A stretch of DNA of 36,817 nt from a virus: IMG/VR virus record IMGVR_UViG_3300030102_002155, positions 1-36,817 of that record. One strand, written 5' to 3'. Every line of letters starts with the position of its first letter. The stretch's first letter is position 1. This document shows positions 19,905 through 29,334 of this stretch, piece by piece. The notes beneath the pieces are model-generated. The model saw only the letters and a list, made by a program, of their open reading frames with translations. It made no database searches and was not told the DNA's origin. The position numbers were made by a program, and so were the translations under genes.

Positions 19905-20189
19905 ATGGGTGCAAACTACGGATTACGAGTGACAAATACAATTAAAAGAACTGTAAGCACTAGCTCGGCACAAACAGCAGCAACAAATGCTAGTACAGAA
20001 TATGTCAGAGTAATATCAGACACCGATGGTGTTCATATTGCTTTTGGTGCTAATCCGACTGCAACAACCAGTTCGACATATCTTGGAGCAAATGACCCTG
20101 AAATTTTTAAAATTGACGGGGGTATGAAAATTGCTGCTATAGTTGCAAGTTCAACAGCTAATCTCTACATTGATGAATTAAGCGAATGA
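19905..20189 (+). CDS. Second small beta-rich head protein
   Basis: 94 residues, Thr/Ser/Ala-rich: TSSAQTAATNASTEYVRVIS, DTDGVHIAFGANPTATTSS, IFKIDGGMKIAAIVASSTAN. The strand-loop pattern resembles jelly-roll-like decoration proteins. Starts two bases after the previous stop with GGAGATAAAT. Virion role inferred from position. Confidence 0.6.
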   Translation: MGANYGLRVTNTIKRTVSTSSAQTAATNASTEYVRVISDTDGVHIAFGANPTATTSSTYLGANDPEIFKIDGGMKIAAIVASSTANLYIDELSE

Positions 20190-20485
20190 GAAAGAAACTT
20201 TCTGACAATCAAATTTTTCATTGGCACGAGCCAACAAAAGAAATGGCTATTGAACATGTCGAAAACATAAAACCCCTTATTGATTCTAACAAAAAGTTAC
20301 AGCAAGAGGACCATCACATTGCAGATGATTTTAGATTGTCTGCACGTATACCTATGACTATATACTATGAATGGAAGAATAAATTTGGGGTTGATATGTT
20401 TGACCCTAATCACAAAGAGGGTGTAAAAAAACTTATCAATAGTCCTGAGTATAGATATCTCAAAACTACTAACAGGAGAATATAA
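20186..20485 (+). CDS. Conserved late protein, unknown
   Basis: 99 residues, charged and aromatic (IFHWHEPTKEMAIEHVENI; ARIPMTIYYEWKNKFGVDMF). The C-terminus SPEYRYLKTTNRRI resembles proteins encoded between head-decoration and adaptor genes in marine podoviruses. Overlaps both neighbours (ATGAG; TAATG). A role in head completion is inferred from its place. Confidence 0.65.
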   Translation: MRKKLSDNQIFHWHEPTKEMAIEHVENIKPLIDSNKKLQQEDHHIADDFRLSARIPMTIYYEWKNKFGVDMFDPNHKEGVKKLINSPEYRYLKTTNRRI

Positions 20486-21111
20486 TGGCAATATCAAATT
20501 ATTCAGAACTTAAATCAGCTATTGCTGACTGGTTAGATAGAACAGACTTAACTGATTCTATACCTGATTTTATTACTTTAGCTGAAACAAGACATAAAAG
20601 AGATTTTAAAATAAGACGTATGGAAACAAGAGTTACTGCAAACACTATTGCAGACTCAGAATATTATACTTTGCCTGATAATTATGTTGCTATGCGTAAC
20701 ATACAACTTAATACAGACCCTAAAACGCCTTTAGAATATTTAACACCCGAACAAATGGACAGAATACACGCAGGTAGCACAAAAGGTAAACCCAAAGCGT
20801 TTTCTATTATAGGAAACAATATACAGTTAAGACCTATACCTGATAGTGTATATGAAATAGAAATACTTTATTTTAAACACTTTACACCTTTATCAGATGG
20901 AAACACAACTAATGATATGCTTACTAATCATCCTGACGTTTATCTATATGGAGCATTAGTAGAAGCAGAGCCTTATTTACAAAATGACAAAAGAATACAG
21001 GTTTGGTCGGCTTACTATGATAGAGCCAAAAAAGATATAATAGATTCTAACGAGAGAGATAGACACTCAGGTGTAGCACCTACAACAAGAATTGATTATG
21101 GGTTATATTAA
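20485..21111 (+). CDS. Head-tail adaptor (SU10 adaptor-like)
   Basis: 208 residues. YSELKSAIADWLDRTDLTDS and IPDFITLAETRHKRDFKIRR, then YYTLPDNYVAMRNIQL and a C-terminal Tyr-rich helix region (YLYGALVEAEPYLQNDKR), are the pattern of phage adaptor proteins that sit below the portal. Located after head genes and before fibres. Confidence 0.8.
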   Translation: MAISNYSELKSAIADWLDRTDLTDSIPDFITLAETRHKRDFKIRRMETRVTANTIADSEYYTLPDNYVAMRNIQLNTDPKTPLEYLTPEQMDRIHAGSTKGKPKAFSIIGNNIQLRPIPDSVYEIEILYFKHFTPLSDGNTTNDMLTNHPDVYLYGALVEAEPYLQNDKRIQVWSAYYDRAKKDIIDSNERDRHSGVAPTTRIDYGLY

Positions 21112-21287
21112 TGACTACATGGACTATTGTATCGGAACAAGCTAGAGGTTATATAGAAACTGAAGATAATATATTTTTATTAGCAACAGAAAATGATGAA
21201 TTAATACAACAAGAAAATTTAACAGATATAGATACAGAAGATTATCAAGAAATAGTACCTGTATCGACAACATGGACAATACAATAA
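21111..21287 (+). CDS. Small acidic late protein, unknown
   Basis: 58 residues, strongly acidic (YIETEDNIFLLATENDELIQ; DIDTEDYQEI). Starts with TTWTIVSEQ and ends STTWTIQ, so the two ends mirror each other. TAATG junction upstream, TAAATG downstream. Probably a virion or fibre-assembly accessory. Confidence 0.6.
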   Translation: MTTWTIVSEQARGYIETEDNIFLLATENDELIQQENLTDIDTEDYQEIVPVSTTWTIQ

Positions 21288-23012
21288 ATGGCAACAAAAA
21301 AGATTTCAGATTTTGCAACTACTACTACACCCTCAAGTAGTGCGTTATTTCCGATAGTACAATCTAGCTCAAATTTTTCAGTAACACTCGAAAATATTGC
21401 TGCAAATCTACCTGCTGTATCAGCAACATCATTGACTACGTCAGGAACTATAACTGCAACAAGTGGATTTATTGGAAACCTTACAGGCAATGTAACTGGA
21501 AATGTTACAGGTTCATCAGGCTCGTCTACAGGAAATGCAGCAACAGCTACGGCTTTACAAACTGCTCGAACAATCGGTGGTGTATCATTTGATGGAACGG
21601 CAAACATAAATTTGCCCGGAGTAAATACTTCAGGAAATCAAGATACAAGTGGCACGGCAGCTATTGCAACGACCTTTACTATAGCCGATGAATCAAGTGA
21701 TACAACTTGTTTTCCATTGTTTGCAACAGCATCATCAGGAAATTTGGGAGCTAAAACTGCAAGTGGACTAACATTTAATTCAAGCACAGATGTATTGTCA
21801 GGAACATTCTCAGGAAATATTACAGGAAATGTTACTGGAAACACAAGTGGCTCATCAGGTTCTTGTACTGGAAATGCAGCGACTGCTACAGCTTTAGCTA
21901 CAGGCAGAGAGATTTCTCTTACAGGAGATGTTACAGCTTCAGGCGTATCGTTTGACGGAACTGGCAATATCAGTCTTTCGACAACTATAGGGGCTAACAG
22001 TATTGCACTTGGCACAGACACGACAGGTAATTATGTATCTACCATAAGTGGCACAACAAATGAGATTGAGGTATCAGGTTCAGGAAGTGAAACTGCGACT
22101 GTAACTGTAGGATTGCCTGACAATGTAACGATTGCAGGAAACCTGACTGTAAACGGCACAACAACAAGCGTTGATACAACAAACCTAGAAGTTGAAGACC
22201 CATTAATAAAATTAGCTAAAAACAATAGTGCTGCAGATAGTTTAGATATAGGTTTTTATGGTCTATACGATACATCAGGTTCACAAGATTTATATTCAGG
22301 ATTATTTAGAGACGCTAGTGATTCAGGCAAATACAAATTATTCAAAGATTTACAAGTAGAACCCGATACTACTGTAAACACAAGTGGTACAGGCTATGCT
22401 ACAGGCACATTAGTTGCTACATTTGAGGGAAATCTTACTGGTAATGTTACAGGAAATGTTTCAGGAAGTTCAGGGTCTACCACAGGTAACGCTGCGACTG
22501 CTACGACCTCAACGAATGTAACAGTAGCTGACGAAAGTAGTGATACTACTTGTTTTCCTTTATTTACAACTGCAGCAACTGGAGACCTTGCACCTAAGTC
22601 AGGCAGTAATCTAACATTTAATTCAAGTTCAGGCACTTTAGGTGCGACAGTATTTTCAGGTTCAGGCTCATCACTTACAGGAGTAGTTATAGAAACTGCT
22701 AGTACAGGAAGTGCCGAAATACCTGTAGGAACAACAGCTCAACGAGATGGCTCACCTGCAACTGGTATGTTTAGATTTAACTCTACAACATCAGGATTTG
22801 AGGGCTACAATGGTAGTGCTTGGGGTGCGATTGGTGGAGGTGGTGGTGCTACTGGAGCAGGTGGTGATGAAGTATTCCAAGAAAACGAAAGAGTAGTTAC
22901 AACCAACTATACTTTATCTACCAATAAATCAGCTATGTGCGTTGGACCACTTACAATTAATTCAGGGGTTACAGTAACAATCCCATCAGGAGAGAGGTTA
23001 GTTATTTTATGA
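21288..23012 (+). CDS. Repetitive tail fibre protein
   Basis: 574 residues. ATKKISDFATTTT is a common N-terminus of marine phage fibres that anchors to the tail. Repeats of the form GNLTGNVTGNVTGSSGSSTG followed by NAATATAL occur at about 64-85, 176-200 and 383-405, and ADESSDTTCFPLF occurs twice. C-terminus has a Gly run (GGGGG ~521) and a beta-rich tip (NKSAMCVGPLTINSGVTVTI). It probably trimerises into a shaft with a receptor-binding tip. Confidence 0.85.
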   Translation: MATKKISDFATTTTPSSSALFPIVQSSSNFSVTLENIAANLPAVSATSLTTSGTITATSGFIGNLTGNVTGNVTGSSGSSTGNAATATALQTARTIGGVSFDGTANINLPGVNTSGNQDTSGTAAIATTFTIADESSDTTCFPLFATASSGNLGAKTASGLTFNSSTDVLSGTFSGNITGNVTGNTSGSSGSCTGNAATATALATGREISLTGDVTASGVSFDGTGNISLSTTIGANSIALGTDTTGNYVSTISGTTNEIEVSGSGSETATVTVGLPDNVTIAGNLTVNGTTTSVDTTNLEVEDPLIKLAKNNSAADSLDIGFYGLYDTSGSQDLYSGLFRDASDSGKYKLFKDLQVEPDTTVNTSGTGYATGTLVATFEGNLTGNVTGNVSGSSGSTTGNAATATTSTNVTVADESSDTTCFPLFTTAATGDLAPKSGSNLTFNSSSGTLGATVFSGSGSSLTGVVIETASTGSAEIPVGTTAQRDGSPATGMFRFNSTTSGFEGYNGSAWGAIGGGGGATGAGGDEVFQENERVVTTNYTLSTNKSAMCVGPLTINSGVTVTIPSGERLVIL

Positions 23013-24091
23013 CAGTTAAGATTAATGCAGATACAAGTGATGGACTAAAGTTTGTATCAGATACAAGTGGCACAGTAGACATACAGTCTAATGGCACAAC
23101 TAAATTTACTGTTGGCACTACAATAGATTGTCAAGGTAATGAATTAGTATTAGATGCTGATGGTAATACAAGTTTAAGAGAAGTAGCTGACAACAAAATA
23201 AATTTTAAGGTCGGTGGTACAGATAAAATACAATTTGATGATAATGGAAGATTATTGTTTGAACATTTACAATCAGCAAACATTGGTGGAGCAGAATGTA
23301 AATTACAAATACAAGGAACATCTACAGAAACATCTTCAATAAGTTTAAAATCTAATGCAAATTCTTCGGCTGCTCCGACATTAAGGTTTGGTAAATCAAG
23401 AGGTACATCAGTTAATAGTGAAACTGTTGTTCAAAATAATGATGAATTAGGTGTTATTGTTTTTGCAGGAGCAGATGGTAGTGATACACAATCACAAGGT
23501 GCTGTTATAATTGCAGCAGTTGATGGTACACCGGGAAGTAATGATTTACCTACAAGATTAGTATTCCAAACAACTGCTGATGGTGCAAGTAGCACAACAG
23601 AAAGAATGAGATTAGATAGTAATGGACAACTTTTATTAGGTTCTACATCTCAGGACTTGGGAGAAAGACTGCATGTTGCTCACACAGGTGGTGGTGTTGT
23701 TTGTGTTATGAGAACTGTAAACTCAGGTGGTACAGTACAAATTGGTTTTAAAAATGCTAATGGTTTTGTTGGAGAAATTGTTACAAATGGTAGTAATACA
23801 TCTTATGCAACATCATCTGACTATAGATTAAAAGAAAATGTTAGTTATACATTTGATGCAACATCAAGACTAAAACAATTAAAACCTGCTAGGTTTAATT
23901 TTAAAGCTGATGCAGATACAACATTAGACGGCTTCCTTGCACACGAAGTTTCATCAATAGTACCTGAAGCAGTTATTGGAGAAAAAGATGGTGAAAAAAT
24001 GCAAAGCATTGACCAAAGCAAACTTGTACCCTTACTAGTCAAAACAATACAAGAATTAGAAGCTAGAATAACAGCATTGGAGAGTGAATAA
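23009..24091 (+). CDS. Tail spike/fibre with S74-type chaperone domain
   Basis: 360 residues. Beta-rich repeats in 1-260; C-terminal SSDYRLKENVSYTFDATSRL, PARFNFKADADTTLDGFLAH and EVSSIVPEAVIGEKDGEK match the intramolecular chaperone (Peptidase_S74), which helps the trimer fold and then cleaves itself off, with the catalytic Ser expected in the SSDYR segment. Ends in a coiled coil (ELEARITALES). ATGA overlap with the preceding fibre. Confidence 0.88.
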   Translation: MTVKINADTSDGLKFVSDTSGTVDIQSNGTTKFTVGTTIDCQGNELVLDADGNTSLREVADNKINFKVGGTDKIQFDDNGRLLFEHLQSANIGGAECKLQIQGTSTETSSISLKSNANSSAAPTLRFGKSRGTSVNSETVVQNNDELGVIVFAGADGSDTQSQGAVIIAAVDGTPGSNDLPTRLVFQTTADGASSTTERMRLDSNGQLLLGSTSQDLGERLHVAHTGGGVVCVMRTVNSGGTVQIGFKNANGFVGEIVTNGSNTSYATSSDYRLKENVSYTFDATSRLKQLKPARFNFKADADTTLDGFLAHEVSSIVPEAVIGEKDGEKMQSIDQSKLVPLLVKTIQELEARITALESE

Positions 24092-24534
24092 TGGCAATTA
24101 CAGTACATGGAACAAGAACAGACAATACAGATTTATTAACAAGTAGACCAAGTTTTAGTGCAAGAATTTCGTCAGACCAAACCGTTTCAGCAAGTACATT
24201 TACAAAAATGCAATGTGCTACAGAAGACTTTGATACAGATTCAAAATATGATGCCAGTAGCAATTTTAGATTCACACCTACTGTAGCAGGATATTATCAA
24301 TTCAATCTAGGTATGAGAGGTTCATCAGATGGAACAAACATTATTGCACTTTACAAAAATGATGCAATATTTAAAAGACATGTAGTAGAAGGTCACAAAT
24401 TTGCTACATTGAGTGTTATATGTGTGAGTGATGCAGATGATTACTTTGAAGCATTTGCTTCTACGACAGGCACAACTTTTAATGATGAAACAGCAGATAA
24501 TTATTTCCAAGCACATTTCGTAAGAGGAGCATAA
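24091..24534 (+). CDS. C1q/TNF-like jelly-roll tail protein
   Basis: 147 residues. FSARISSDQTVSASTFTKMQ, YDASSNFRFTPTVAGYYQFN and NIIALYKNDAIFKRHV follow the C1q-like domain pattern (FTPTVAGYYxF is its hallmark). Such trimeric jelly rolls serve as fibre tips. No N-terminal anchor is visible, so it probably attaches to another fibre. Confidence 0.75.
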   Translation: MAITVHGTRTDNTDLLTSRPSFSARISSDQTVSASTFTKMQCATEDFDTDSKYDASSNFRFTPTVAGYYQFNLGMRGSSDGTNIIALYKNDAIFKRHVVEGHKFATLSVICVSDADDYFEAFASTTGTTFNDETADNYFQAHFVRGA

Positions 24535-24698
24535 TGGCAACATTAGTAGAAAAAATTAAATCAGTTAGACCAAAAGTCACAGATGCAGATTTCGTAGACA
24601 ATATTATTGTGAGAAACAATTCAGATGGTAATGGAGATTTTATAGAATCATGGAATCATCCAACAGAATCAAGACCAACAGATGAGGAATTAGAATAA
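24534..24698 (+). CDS. Small tail-fibre assembly-like protein
   Basis: 54 residues ending IESWNHPTESRPTDEELE, which resembles the conserved end of fibre assembly chaperones and XkdW-like proteins (W..P...P(T/S)xEEL). TAATG junctions with both fibre genes. Acts probably as a chaperone for a neighbouring fibre. Confidence 0.6.
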   Translation: MATLVEKIKSVRPKVTDADFVDNIIVRNNSDGNGDFIESWNHPTESRPTDEELE

Positions 24699-25273
24699 TG
24701 GCATTAGTAATTAAAGGAAGTAGTTCAGGACAAGTAACGATAGATGTTCCTGCTAGTGCAGGTACAAACACTCTTACAATTCCTGCTAGTACAGGCACAG
24801 TAGCTTTAACATCTGATATATCTACAACACAAATTTTGCATGTAAGAGATGAAAAAGGTAGCACGACTTTTGGTGGTGGGGCTTCAGCAAATACTACAGC
24901 AACAAGAGATTTAAACACAATCGTTACTAATGAAATAACAAGTTCTAGTCTTGGCTCAAATCAAATTACACTTCCTGCAGGAACTTATTTTTTAGATGCT
25001 TCTGCACCTGCAAACGAAGTCGGAAGACACAGAGCAAATTTATATAATGTAACTGATAGTGCAATAGCATTATTAGGACAAAGCTCAATAGTAGAGGCTG
25101 CCAATACTACAACTCAATCTAGAATTAGAGGAAGATTTACTATATCAGGAACTAAGGTATTTGAGATAAGACACTATACAATAAATGCAAGGTCAGTTTA
25201 TGGGTTTGGTGATTATGTTACTGACGGACAAACTCAAATATATACAGAAGTAATTATAGAAAAGGTATCATAA
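24698..25273 (+). CDS. Tail fibre protein
   Basis: 191 residues. N-terminal ALVIKGSSSGQVTIDVPASA, then GTNTLTIPASTGTVAL, is the common marine-phage fibre anchor (repeated xTLTIPA). The C-terminal ~110 residues form a beta-rich, C1q-like domain (ITLPAGTYFLDASAPANEVG; FEIRHYTINARSVYGFG). Probably an alternative receptor-binding fibre. Confidence 0.78.
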   Translation: MALVIKGSSSGQVTIDVPASAGTNTLTIPASTGTVALTSDISTTQILHVRDEKGSTTFGGGASANTTATRDLNTIVTNEITSSSLGSNQITLPAGTYFLDASAPANEVGRHRANLYNVTDSAIALLGQSSIVEAANTTTQSRIRGRFTISGTKVFEIRHYTINARSVYGFGDYVTDGQTQIYTEVIIEKVS

Positions 25274-25440
25274 TGAAATACGCACTTATAGAAGACAATG
25301 TAGTAAAAGTAATATCATATCAACCTACAGATAATTTTGTAGAAGTTGCAGACAATGTTTATGCTGATATGGTCAAAAAAGAAGATGGTTCATACGATTA
25401 TACTGATGAATTTAAAGCAGCACATACACTAGAGGAATAA
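25273..25440 (+). CDS. Small fibre-assembly-like protein
   Basis: 55 residues: MKYALIEDNVVKVISYQPTD has the start pattern of tail-fibre assembly proteins (YALIExxxVxNVI), followed by NFVEVADNVYADMVKKEDGS and an acidic end. TAATG coupled to the fibre upstream. Confidence 0.6.
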   Translation: MKYALIEDNVVKVISYQPTDNFVEVADNVYADMVKKEDGSYDYTDEFKAAHTLEE

Positions 25441-25443
25441 CAA

Positions 25444-26169
25444 ATGGGATTAGAAACAGGAACATATATAGACAGTCTTAATAGCTCAAACCCAACAGCT
25501 ACAGATGCTGTATCACAGGGTGATGACCACATAAGACTTATTAAATCGACAGTCAAAGCTACATTTCCTAACCTTAGTAATGCTGTTACTTCAACACACA
25601 CAGAATTAAATTTACTAGATGGCGTTACAGCAAACACTACAGAACTTAACTATGTAGATGTTGCAACACTTGGTACTGTAGAAGCATCAAAAGCTGTAAC
25701 AGCAGATGCAAACAAAGATATTACAGGAGTTAGAAATCTTACGATTACAGGAGCATTTTCTGCAGGTAGTGGAGTTGCTACTATAGCAGATGTATATCCT
25801 GTAGGAAGTATTTATATAAATGCAGCAGTTGCAACTAATCCTGCAACATTACTTGGTATTGGAACATGGGTAGCTTTTGGTTCAGGTCGTGTAATGGTAG
25901 GTATTAATGCAGCAGACTCAGATTTTGATACAGTAGAAGAAACTGGTGGTGCAAAAACTCATACATTAACTATTTCAGAATTACCATCGCATACTCACAA
26001 CAGACCGAAAGGTTGGAAACCTGCTCCAAACTCACAAGATGTTGATATAACAGGTGGAAATGGAGTTAATGTTGCAGATAACATGTTAACAGATGCAACT
26101 GGTGGTGGACAAGCTCACAGCATTATGAACCCATATATCGTAGTATATATGTGGAAAAGGACTGCATAA
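25444..26169 (+). CDS. Tail protein with gp10/collar-like C-terminal domain
   Basis: 241 residues. N-terminal GLETGTYIDSLNSSNPTATD is a frequent podovirus tail start. A repeat (TELNLLDGVTANTTELNYVD) lies near 58-77. C-terminal VYPVGSIYINA, GTWVAFGSGRVMVGI, ELPSHTH and IMNPYIVVYMWKRTA are the signature of the T4 gp10/collar-type domain, with a His-rich loop. Likely a fibre or baseplate-like connector. Confidence 0.82.
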   Translation: MGLETGTYIDSLNSSNPTATDAVSQGDDHIRLIKSTVKATFPNLSNAVTSTHTELNLLDGVTANTTELNYVDVATLGTVEASKAVTADANKDITGVRNLTITGAFSAGSGVATIADVYPVGSIYINAAVATNPATLLGIGTWVAFGSGRVMVGINAADSDFDTVEETGGAKTHTLTISELPSHTHNRPKGWKPAPNSQDVDITGGNGVNVADNMLTDATGGGQAHSIMNPYIVVYMWKRTA

Positions 26170-27717
26170 ATGCCTGTATTTCAAGCACCTCCTCCAAAAG
26201 GATTAATTAAAGATACTAACAATACTATTATACCTTTTGAGTTTTATTCAGAAGCATCGAATGTAAGATTTGCTGATAGTGCTGCAAAAAAAATACAAGG
26301 ACATGACTCAGTATTCGGCACACCAACAGTCGCCCCTTACTTTGTATTGAACTGGTCTTATGATGTAAGTTCATTTTGGTTTTATGCAGGAACTGCAAAG
26401 ATTTATAGATTAAGTGGTACATCAACACATACAGATTTTACAAGAGCATCAGGTGGTGATTATTCAACGAATTTAACGACAGTCGGTAATTGGACAGGAA
26501 CGATATACAATGGACTACCAATACTTTGTAATGGTATAGACGACCCACAAGCATTAGCTACAACAGGTGCAAGTGCATTTAGCGATTTACCTAACTGGAT
26601 TTCTAATGGAACTTGCAAGACTATTAAGGCATTTGGTAATTACTTGATGGCACTAAATTTAACAGAGGGTGGTACAAATTTACCTAACAAAGTTAGATGG
26701 GGTGATACAGCAGAAGATTTTAACTATCCCTCATCTTGGACTGCAGCAGCAACAAATGATGCAGGTGCAGTAACTATAGGGGATGAAGCAGATGAAATTA
26801 TAGATGGTCTTGCACTCAAAGAATCATTTATTATTTACAAAGGTAACTCGACTTGGATTGCTAACTATATAGGTGGCAACCTCGTATTTAGTTTTAAAAA
26901 ATTATTTAACGATACAGGCATATTGACTAGGAACTGTGTGCAAGAGTTTGAGGGCAAACATTTCGTCGTAACTCAAGGTGATATAATTGTACATAACGGA
27001 GTATCGAAACAATCCGTAGCTACTAATTCTATTAAAAAGCATTTGTTCGATAGCATAAGTGACCAATATTACAATTTAAGTTTTGTTACTCATAATGTGC
27101 AAAAGTCTGAAATGTGGTTTTCTTTTCCGTCAGTAGGTTCACAATTTTGTAACAAAGCATTAATTTATAATTATGTAGACGGAAGTTTTACTTTTCGTGA
27201 TTTACCTGACATTTATCATATAGGTCCGGGAGTTGTAGACCCAGCAGCTACTACTAATACATGGAATAATCAAACAGGAACATGGACAACGACTACAGGC
27301 ACTTACGGAGATAGACAGTTTAATCCTACCGAAAGAAGCATACTTTTTGCAGGAACAAGTGATACTAAGCTGTATCGTGGAGACTTTGGGCAACAGTTTG
27401 ATAATGAAAACTTTATTACAACAGTAGAGAGAAAAGGGCTTACATTAGATGGTAATAACAATACTGTCAAACAAGTTAGAAAACTAACTCCTAGAGTAAA
27501 AGGTACGGGAACTGTAAATATATCTGTCGGTAGTTCTATGTCTCCTAATGGTTCATATACTTTTAATGCTTCACAAAGTTTTGACCCTAACTCACAAAAC
27601 AAGGTAGACTGTAGAGTAACTGGCAAATTTATAGCAGTAAGGTTTCAACATACTAGCAATAGTGAGTTTGAGCTTAACGGCTATGATTTAGAATATGAAG
27701 TTTTAGGAGAAAGATAA
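26170..27717 (+). CDS. Tail hub/nozzle beta-propeller protein (P22 gp10-like)
   Basis: 515 residues. Starts PVFQAPPPKGLIKDTNNTII and continues with repeated W/G/D-rich beta blades (NLTTVGNWTGTIYNGLPILC; FIIYKGNSTWIANYIGGN; HFVVTQGDIIVHNGVSK), typical of the propeller-type tail accessory proteins that close the portal in short-tailed phages. A C-terminal ~100-residue beta domain follows. Length and place fit. Confidence 0.78.
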   Translation: MPVFQAPPPKGLIKDTNNTIIPFEFYSEASNVRFADSAAKKIQGHDSVFGTPTVAPYFVLNWSYDVSSFWFYAGTAKIYRLSGTSTHTDFTRASGGDYSTNLTTVGNWTGTIYNGLPILCNGIDDPQALATTGASAFSDLPNWISNGTCKTIKAFGNYLMALNLTEGGTNLPNKVRWGDTAEDFNYPSSWTAAATNDAGAVTIGDEADEIIDGLALKESFIIYKGNSTWIANYIGGNLVFSFKKLFNDTGILTRNCVQEFEGKHFVVTQGDIIVHNGVSKQSVATNSIKKHLFDSISDQYYNLSFVTHNVQKSEMWFSFPSVGSQFCNKALIYNYVDGSFTFRDLPDIYHIGPGVVDPAATTNTWNNQTGTWTTTTGTYGDRQFNPTERSILFAGTSDTKLYRGDFGQQFDNENFITTVERKGLTLDGNNNTVKQVRKLTPRVKGTGTVNISVGSSMSPNGSYTFNASQSFDPNSQNKVDCRVTGKFIAVRFQHTSNSEFELNGYDLEYEVLGER

Positions 27718-27974
27718 TGGCAGAAGCACCCAAATATTCACCGAACCCAGTACCTAGTAACCCTGAAGATTTACCAAGATATATTTTTGAGGAGTTTTTG
27801 AAACTGCAAGGAGCATTGGAAGAAAATCCAACAACATTTATCGAAGTAAAAAATGCAACTCCTGCAAGAAAAAAACAAGGAGACATTGTATATGCAGATG
27901 GGACTAACTTTAATCCGGGTGCAGGTGAGGGTATTTATTTTGTAAACGCTGCAGGTACGTACACTAAATTATGA
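27717..27974 (+). CDS. Small tail-associated protein
   Basis: 85 residues. SPNPVPSNPEDLPRYIFEEF, then LKLQGALEENPTTFIEV, is a recurrent segment in marine podovirus tail genes, followed by a short beta part (GIYFVNAAGTYTKL). Probably an accessory bound to the tail hub. Overlaps the next gene (ATTATGATT). Confidence 0.65.
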   Translation: MAEAPKYSPNPVPSNPEDLPRYIFEEFLKLQGALEENPTTFIEVKNATPARKKQGDIVYADGTNFNPGAGEGIYFVNAAGTYTKL

Positions 27975-28399
27975 TTTTAGTAAGTGGCATTACGTCAGAC
28001 AAAATAGACGAAGTTTGGATTCTTTGCAAAGAATACATAGAAATGGGTAATAGCAAAAGCAAAGAAGAAATGAATATTGATGATATTTATGAAAGATTAA
28101 AAAACGCAGAAATGCAACTTTGGGTAATTTTTGACGAAGAAAACGATTTAAAATCTGTAGTAACTACAGAAGTAGTTAATTACCCAAGAAAAAGAACATG
28201 CAGAATTGTAACACTCGGTGGTAGTGGAATGGACAACTGGGTAGACAAGGTTCTTGATACGCTAGAAAACTGGGCAATAGAAAACGATTGCGTAGCTATG
28301 GAAACAGCTTGTCGCAAAGGATTTATAAAAAAATTAGATAAGTATGGCTATGAACATGCTTACACTATTTTAGGTAAAGATTTAACAACAATACATTAG
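27971..28399 (+). CDS. GNAT-fold-like protein (T7 gp13-like position)
   Basis: 142 residues. LWVIFDEENDLKSVVTTEVV, RIVTLGGSGMDNWVDKVLDT and CVAMETACRKGFIKKLDKYG, ending HAYTILGKDL, follow the acetyltransferase fold order, but the acetyl-CoA loop (Q/RxxGxG/A) is reduced to GGSGMD. Proteins like this occur before internal virion genes in T7-like and marine podoviruses, where they act in virion assembly. Enzymatic activity is doubtful. Confidence 0.65.
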   Translation: MILVSGITSDKIDEVWILCKEYIEMGNSKSKEEMNIDDIYERLKNAEMQLWVIFDEENDLKSVVTTEVVNYPRKRTCRIVTLGGSGMDNWVDKVLDTLENWAIENDCVAMETACRKGFIKKLDKYGYEHAYTILGKDLTTIH

Positions 28400-28409
28400 A
28401 GGTACTTTT

Positions 28410-29324
28410 ATGAGTAAAGGAAGTGGTGGTGGTGGCTCTCAAGTTACGAGAGTAGAACCATCTACAATAGCAGAACCTTTTCTACGTGGTATATATTCAG
28501 ACGCTAGTAATTTATATAATACTGGTGGTCCACAGGTATTTACAGGTAGAACTTTTGCACAACCAAGTGAAACAACCCTGACGGGTGAAAATCTTGCATT
28601 GCTAAATGCTTTAGGTCCACAGTCACAGTTAACGAATCAACTCGGTGCTGCACAACAATTTGCATTAGCAGGTCCAGCGAACCTTGCTAGTAATCCTTTT
28701 CTATCGAACGCAGCAGATGCTGCTACAAGACCTCTATTTACACAAGCTCAAGGTCTGTTGCAACAAGCTAGAAGAGATGCGAATAGAGCAGGACAACTAG
28801 GTGGAGATAGACAAGCAATACTAGAACAAGGCGTTATAGGAGATTATTTGCAAAAAGCAGGTGACATAAGGTCAAAAATGTTTAGTGATGCCTACAGCGA
28901 TGCGTTGTCCAATCAGGCAAAAGCAATAGGACTAGCTCCACAAACAATAGCTCAATTTGCTGGTCCATCACAAACTTTAATGAATTTAGGTGGCAGACAA
29001 GAGGCTAGAGACCAAATGGCAATAGACGATGCTAGAAGAGTATTTGAAGCACAACAAAATAGACCATTTGATAATCTTGCAAGATATCAGTCTTTAATAA
29101 GTGGTACTGATACGGGCAGAACAATGACACAAAGTATGGCAGGTAGTTCACCATCATTTGGACAAAGAGCAATAGGTGGTGCAGCATCAGGTATTGGAAC
29201 AGCAGCAGCTTTAGGTTCTAAAGCATTTATGGGTCTCGGACCAACAGCAGCAGCAATCGGTTCATATGCAACCCCTATAGGTTGGGCAGTTGGTTTAGGT
29301 TCAGTATTAGGATTATTTGATTAG
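28410..29324 (+). CDS. Internal virion / ejection protein 1
   Basis: 304 residues. Gly/Ser-rich start (SKGSGGGGSQVTRVEPST), Ala/Gln-rich helical middle (LTNQLGAAQQFALAG, QAQGLLQQARRDANRAGQLG) and a hydrophobic Gly/Ala C-terminus (AIGGAASGIGTAAALGSKAF, PIGWAVGLGSVLGLF) that may insert into membranes. Fits DNA-ejection proteins. RBS AGAGGTACTTTT. Confidence 0.7.
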   Translation: MSKGSGGGGSQVTRVEPSTIAEPFLRGIYSDASNLYNTGGPQVFTGRTFAQPSETTLTGENLALLNALGPQSQLTNQLGAAQQFALAGPANLASNPFLSNAADAATRPLFTQAQGLLQQARRDANRAGQLGGDRQAILEQGVIGDYLQKAGDIRSKMFSDAYSDALSNQAKAIGLAPQTIAQFAGPSQTLMNLGGRQEARDQMAIDDARRVFEAQQNRPFDNLARYQSLISGTDTGRTMTQSMAGSSPSFGQRAIGGAASGIGTAAALGSKAFMGLGPTAAAIGSYATPIGWAVGLGSVLGLFD

Positions 29325-29334
29325 GAGATAAATT

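Noticed and set aside
21638-22636. Minus-strand frames opposite the repetitive fibre
   Set aside because: Val/Pro-rich shadows of the Gly/Thr/Ser repeats, without start context.
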